Positions 5,605-7,652 of a stretch of 7,652 nt of DNA are shown in pieces. Each line of letters starts with the position of its first letter. Position 1 is the first letter of the stretch. A program made the translations under genes and the position numbers. Below the pieces are notes generated by a model, which did not search any database, had not been told where the DNA came from, and worked only from the letters and a program-made list of their open reading frames with translations. Source of the DNA: Dehalococcoidia bacterium (GTDB taxonomy: Bacteria; Chloroflexota; Dehalococcoidia; JACVQG01; JAHKAY01); NCBI GenBank assembly GCA_030744635.1, contig JASLQE010000355.1, positions 1 through 7,652 of the forward strand. Direction: 5' to 3'.

Positions 5605-7503
5605 ATGAGCACCGCAGAAGAAATAAAGCAGAAGTTAGACATCGTAGAGATAGTGTCGGAGCACACCCAGCTGCACAAGTCGGGCAAGAACTTCCGGGGG
5701 CTTTGCCCCTTCCACGCCGAGAAAGAGTCTTCCTTCTATGTCTTCCCCGACCGCGGGGGCTGGCACTGCTTCGGCCGGTGCAACACCGGCGGAGATATCT
5801 TCGCCTTTGTTATGAAACGGGAAAATATCCAGTTCGTGGAGGCCTTGCGTGCCCTGGCGGAGAGGGCCGGAGTAGACCTGAAACCCCACCCCCAGGCAGA
5901 GGCCCAGGCCAGGGAGAGGGAGGGCCTGCACCGCCTTAACGAGGCCGCCGTGGACTACTACCACAACCTTTTGGTCCACGCCACCGCCGGTAAGGCGGCC
6001 CTGGAATACCTGAAGAAGCGGGGCGTCACCTTGGAGACGGTGATGGACTTCAAGCTGGGGTATGCCCCCGCCTCCCACCACCAACTCCACCCTCATCTGG
6101 AGGGGTTGGAGTTCCCTCGAACAGAGATTGTCACGGCGGGACTGGCCCGTCAGAACGATGATGGCAGCATACATGACCTGTTCCGCAACCGGCTGCTGTT
6201 CCCTATCCGGGACGCATCCGGCAGACCAGCCGGGTTCGGAGGCCGCGCCCTGGACGATGCCACCCCCAAATACCTCAATACCCCGGCCACACCGGTCTTT
6301 GATAAACGCTCCCTGCTCTACGGCCTGGACCGGGCACGGGAGGCTATCCGTAAGCAGGACCGGGCCGTTATAGTAGAAGGGTATATGGATGTTATTGCCG
6401 TCCACCAGGCGGGTTACCGCGATACCGTAGCAACCATGGGTGTAGCCCTCACCCAGAACCAGCTACTGGGGCTCAAGCGGCTCACCCGCAACCTGGTGCT
6501 GGCGCTGGACGCCGACGAGGCTGGGGTGGAGGCCACGCTCAAGGGGGTTGAGGTGGCCGTGTCCACTTTGGGCGACAAAGTAACGCCAGTACCCACCTGG
6601 CAGGGTGTGGTCCGCTACGAACGCATACTGGATGCGGAAATCCGGGTGCTGGCCCTGCCCCAGGGACTGGACCCGGACGAAGTCATACTTCAGGACACTT
6701 CCCGGTGGCAAGACCTGCTGAATACGGCCCCACCCGTTATGGACTTCCTCCTGGATGCCCTGGCCATCCAGGTACAGGCGGACGCCAAGTGGCAGGACAA
6801 GGTAGCACTGGTAAGGCAGCTCCGCCCACTGTTCGACGAAATAAAAGACCCCATACGGTGGTCATACTATACACAGAGGCTCTCCCGGCGGCTGGGGGTG
6901 GAGGAGCGTCTCCTCTCCCAGGCCCTGTCCCCCAGCGCAGAGGAAGACGCCCGGCGCAACCCCACACGGGCACCGGGCCGACCATCTACCACTAACCACG
7001 CGGCTCGCAAAGCCACCATATCGCAACTGGGGCTGGAGGAGTACACCCTGGCACTCTGCCTCGCCTCCCCTGAGCTGAAGCGAGAAGCGGAAACACTGCC
7101 TGCCGAGCTATTTGAGGACTCCCTGAACCGTGAGCTGTTCCGGCTCTGGCAGGATACCTCAGATGTAGATAGCCTCCGCGATGAGGCAGGGGAGCCCCTA
7201 CGAGAACACCTGGACTCGGTGCTGGCCCATCCCCTCCCTCCACTCTCTCAGGATAAACGCTTTGCCGCATTTAAACAGGCTGGGCTCCGGTTACTGGAAC
7301 GCCACCTCCGTCGGGAGCTTGCCGCTCGCCGGGACTCATTATCCCCCGTCTCCGGGGATACCCAGAGAAACCTGTCGTTTACAGATACCGCCGTGGAAGA
7401 AACAGGTGAAGACAGTAACCCCCTTGAAGAAATGGGGACCAATATCCAGCTCAGGCAGGTGCTCCAGGCAGAGCGCTCCCTGAGCAAGAAAGCAATTCCC
7501 TGA
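5605..7503 (+). CDS. dnaG: DNA primase DnaG
   Basis: Synthesises the RNA primers for replication and works with the replicative helicase at the fork. The 632 residues show the full bacterial layout. The CHC2 zinc-binding domain (about 1-95) has Cys34, His37, Cys55 and Cys59. The catalytic core runs to about residue 245 with NRLLFPI and GFGGRAL...PKYLNTP. The TOPRIM fold has EGYMD with Glu258 and the metal-binding Asp302 and Asp304 in ALDADEAG. LPQGLDPDEV lies near 351-360, a low-complexity linker near 445-475, and a helical C-terminal helicase-interacting region follows. Oddities: the second cysteine pair is C-x3-C instead of the usual C-x2-C, and about 20 extra residues (about 325-344) follow the TOPRIM metal site compared with E. 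coli. ATG 5605 matches the family N-terminus (EEIKQKLDIVEIVSEH) and no other standard start precedes it, yet no good ribosome binding site is present; GAAGGG is about 16 bases away. The presumed rpoD follows after 19 bases. Confidence 0.96.
   Translation: MSTAEEIKQKLDIVEIVSEHTQLHKSGKNFRGLCPFHAEKESSFYVFPDRGGWHCFGRCNTGGDIFAFVMKRENIQFVEALRALAERAGVDLKPHPQAEAQAREREGLHRLNEAAVDYYHNLLVHATAGKAALEYLKKRGVTLETVMDFKLGYAPASHHQLHPHLEGLEFPRTEIVTAGLARQNDDGSIHDLFRNRLLFPIRDASGRPAGFGGRALDDATPKYLNTPATPVFDKRSLLYGLDRAREAIRKQDRAVIVEGYMDVIAVHQAGYRDTVATMGVALTQNQLLGLKRLTRNLVLALDADEAGVEATLKGVEVAVSTLGDKVTPVPTWQGVVRYERILDAEIRVLALPQGLDPDEVILQDTSRWQDLLNTAPPVMDFLLDALAIQVQADAKWQDKVALVRQLRPLFDEIKDPIRWSYYTQRLSRRLGVEERLLSQALSPSAEEDARRNPTRAPGRPSTTNHAARKATISQLGLEEYTLALCLASPELKREAETLPAELFEDSLNRELFRLWQDTSDVDSLRDEAGEPLREHLDSVLAHPLPPLSQDKRFAAFKQAGLRLLERHLRRELAARRDSLSPVSGDTQRNLSFTDTAVEETGEDSNPLEEMGTNIQLRQVLQAERSLSKKAIP
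7340..7360 (+). other. Hairpin inside the 3' part of dnaG
   Basis: TATCCCC at 7340-7346 is the exact reverse complement of GGGGATA at 7354-7360, around a 7-base loop, within codons for the poorly conserved segment LSPVSGDT. No T-tract follows, so it is not an intrinsic terminator. It could be an RNA processing or stability element ahead of the next gene, or a chance dyad. Confidence 0.25.
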
Positions 7504-7522
7504 AACTGGGAAAGGGGTAAGC

Positions 7523-7652
7523 ATGGACCCTGATATATTCCCCCGGAACATCAACCTGACATCCCGCCAGAGCAGACGAGGTGACCTTCTGGCCGAAGAC
7601 TCCCACCCTGGAGAACGGAGGGAAGAACCCACCGACGAGTCCACCCCACAAA
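7523..7652 (+). CDS. rpoD: Probable RNA polymerase primary sigma factor RpoD, N-terminal fragment
   Basis: The frame from ATG 7523 stays open to the window edge: 43 complete codons, cut on the right. AAAGGGG at 7511-7517 stands 5 bases before the ATG and makes a reasonable ribosome binding site. The visible product begins MDPDIFPRNINLTSRQSRRG, then is rich in Glu, Asp, Arg and Pro and looks disordered. No sigma-70 region is in view; those regions lie further downstream, and sigma N-termini are variable. The assignment therefore rests on position, since dnaG followed by rpoD is a widespread order, including in Chloroflexota. That a gene begins here is likely; its identity is an inference. Confidence 0.55.
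   Translation, partial: MDPDIFPRNINLTSRQSRRGDLLAEDSHPGERREEPTDESTPQ

Noticed and set aside
5635..6405. 256-codon open frame on the - strand inside dnaG
   Set aside because: It lies wholly opposite a conserved primase, shows no family motif and has no start signals; it is a GC-rich antisense shadow.
1..7652. Mobile elements, CRISPR arrays, tRNA or rRNA genes
   Set aside because: No transposase, terminal repeats, spaced direct repeats or tRNA/rRNA motifs were seen; the window is ordinary core genome apart from the pps leader.

Overview
The window is a compact, single-strand bacterial housekeeping segment. All five complete annotated genes, one small open reading frame and one gene cut by the right edge read on the + strand. 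The order rsmG, a UPF0104-type membrane protein, phosphoenolpyruvate synthase (pps), dGTPase (dgt), DNA primase (dnaG) and then a probable sigma-70 gene (rpoD) recalls Dehalococcoidia and related Chloroflexota. Supporting this are the character of the proteins (a PEP synthase of about 750 residues, a dGTPase beginning with an 'RxRLEAREE' type N-terminus, a primase with a CFGxC zinc motif) and the moderately high GC. The taxonomic call is an inference from gene order and remembered family features; no search was run.

Region 1 (1-1810): rsmG and a polytopic membrane protein of the lysylphosphatidylglycerol-synthase TM family lie 10 bases apart and probably share one transcript. An extended -10 box just before the preferred rsmG start implies a nearly leaderless mRNA. 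Region 2 (1811-2157): a 347-base gap with two small dyads, a good extended -10 promoter, a strong ribosome binding site in front of a 56-codon cysteine- and tyrosine-containing ORF, and several strong hairpins. It ends in a near-ideal ribosome binding site for pps. This is the least explained part of the window and the best candidate for an undescribed regulatory element. Region 3 (2158-5488): pps and dgt are tightly linked; the dgt ribosome binding site overlaps the pps stop codon. Region 4 (5489-7652): a 116-base gap with a TATAAT box, then dnaG, then the first 43 codons of the next gene, probably rpoD.

Functionally, the right half resembles a macromolecular-synthesis cluster: primase for replication, the presumed primary sigma factor for transcription, and a dGTPase that may adjust dNTP pools. 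It is preceded by the gluconeogenic enzyme that makes PEP from pyruvate. The left half pairs a ribosomal RNA methyltransferase with a membrane lipid-related protein. I saw no mobile elements, CRISPR arrays, tRNA or rRNA genes, and no frameshifted or broken genes.
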